From Xanthobacteraceae bacterium (GTDB taxonomy: Bacteria > Pseudomonadota > Alphaproteobacteria > Rhizobiales > Xanthobacteraceae), in the NCBI GenBank assembly GCA_024508855.1, contig JANINJ010000089.1, forward strand, positions 28,643-92,642: a stretch of DNA of 64,000 bases. The letters run 5' to 3'. The position numbers were made by a program, and so were the translations under genes. A model generated the notes under the pieces. That model worked only from the letters and a program-made list of their open reading frames with translations, was not told where the DNA came from and did no database searches. How positions within the stretch are numbered: the stretch's first letter is position 1; each line of letters opens with the position of its first letter. Shown piece after piece: positions 63,949 to 64,000 of the stretch.

Positions 63949-64000
63949 TCAGCTCGGTTTGATCTGAGCGGCCTGCCGCTCCATGTTCTGCCGGTACAGA
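63949..64000 (-). CDS. secB: Protein-export chaperone SecB, C-terminal end
   Basis: Only the last 16 codons are in the window, on the minus strand: LYRQNMERQAAQIKPS and the TGA stop at 63949-63951. This matches the SecB C-terminal helix (LYxQNM), and dnaQ-secB is a conserved neighbour pair in alphaproteobacteria. SecB keeps secretory proteins unfolded for SecA. The call is short-sequence evidence plus context. Confidence 0.7.
   Translation of the reverse strand, partial: LYRQNMERQAAQIKPS

Overview
The window is chromosomal DNA from a GC-rich alphaproteobacterium, most likely a member of the Bradyrhizobium/Rhodopseudomonas/Afipia group (Nitrobacteraceae). The reasons are: Irr, a Fur-family regulator that carries a GCPWHD heme motif; the divergent oxyR/katG pair; the order of the genes around parAB, mnmEG and rho; and dense palindromic intergenic repeats of three kinds. 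The family assignment is inference from protein similarity recalled from memory; no search was run. I saw no phage, transposase, CRISPR array, rRNA or tRNA gene.

Layout. 1-5.7 kb: a translation and RNA-processing block, infB (5' truncated), rbfA, truB, rpsO and pnp, closed by a strong terminator. 5.8-13.9 kb: oxyR divergent from katG, a glutathione transferase, the fabA-fabB-fabI fatty-acid operon on the minus strand, and irr divergent from it. 13.9-24.5 kb: mostly single metabolic genes (SH3-domain exported protein, D-2-hydroxyacid dehydrogenase, LysR with a divergent aldo/keto reductase, MoeB/ThiF, an exported peptidoglycan-binding pseudo-protease, a hydratase, a UbiH-type hydroxylase, tesB, a repeat-built membrane protein). 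24.7-28.8 kb: two tandem glnK-amtB ammonium modules, the second behind a sigma-54-like promoter. 28.9-40.8 kb: a vapBC toxin-antitoxin pair, a DapC-like aminotransferase, ftsK, a LolA-like protein, an inserted marR/isochorismatase-like/membrane protein/MFS cassette, xthA, a CMD-family protein, a lone cyclic-nucleotide-binding protein, an OmpR-type response regulator and a YkuD-domain protein. 40.9-49.2 kb: DUF1330, yggS, a diguanylate cyclase, leuS-lptE-holA and a membrane methyltransferase-like gene.

49.5-64 kb is the replication-origin region. Minus-strand genes run leftward (hemJ, rho, mnmE, mnmG, rsmG, parA, parB), and plus-strand genes run rightward (PPSR, maf, coaE, dnaQ), with the tail of a minus-strand secB at the right edge. 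The strand switch falls at 60572-61032, a non-coding stretch with DnaA-box-like words, an AT-rich patch with GANTC sites and a CtrA-like site; I call it oriC. Four perfect 16-bp parS palindromes lie 6-9 kb away around mnmG, next to parAB.

The most unusual things are the chromosomal centromere/origin architecture (including a parS encoded inside rsmG), three families of mirror-image intergenic repeats that in places supply gene ends, several enzymes that have lost catalytic residues, and a membrane protein built from four copies of a short unit. I did not find a clearly new defence or mobile system.
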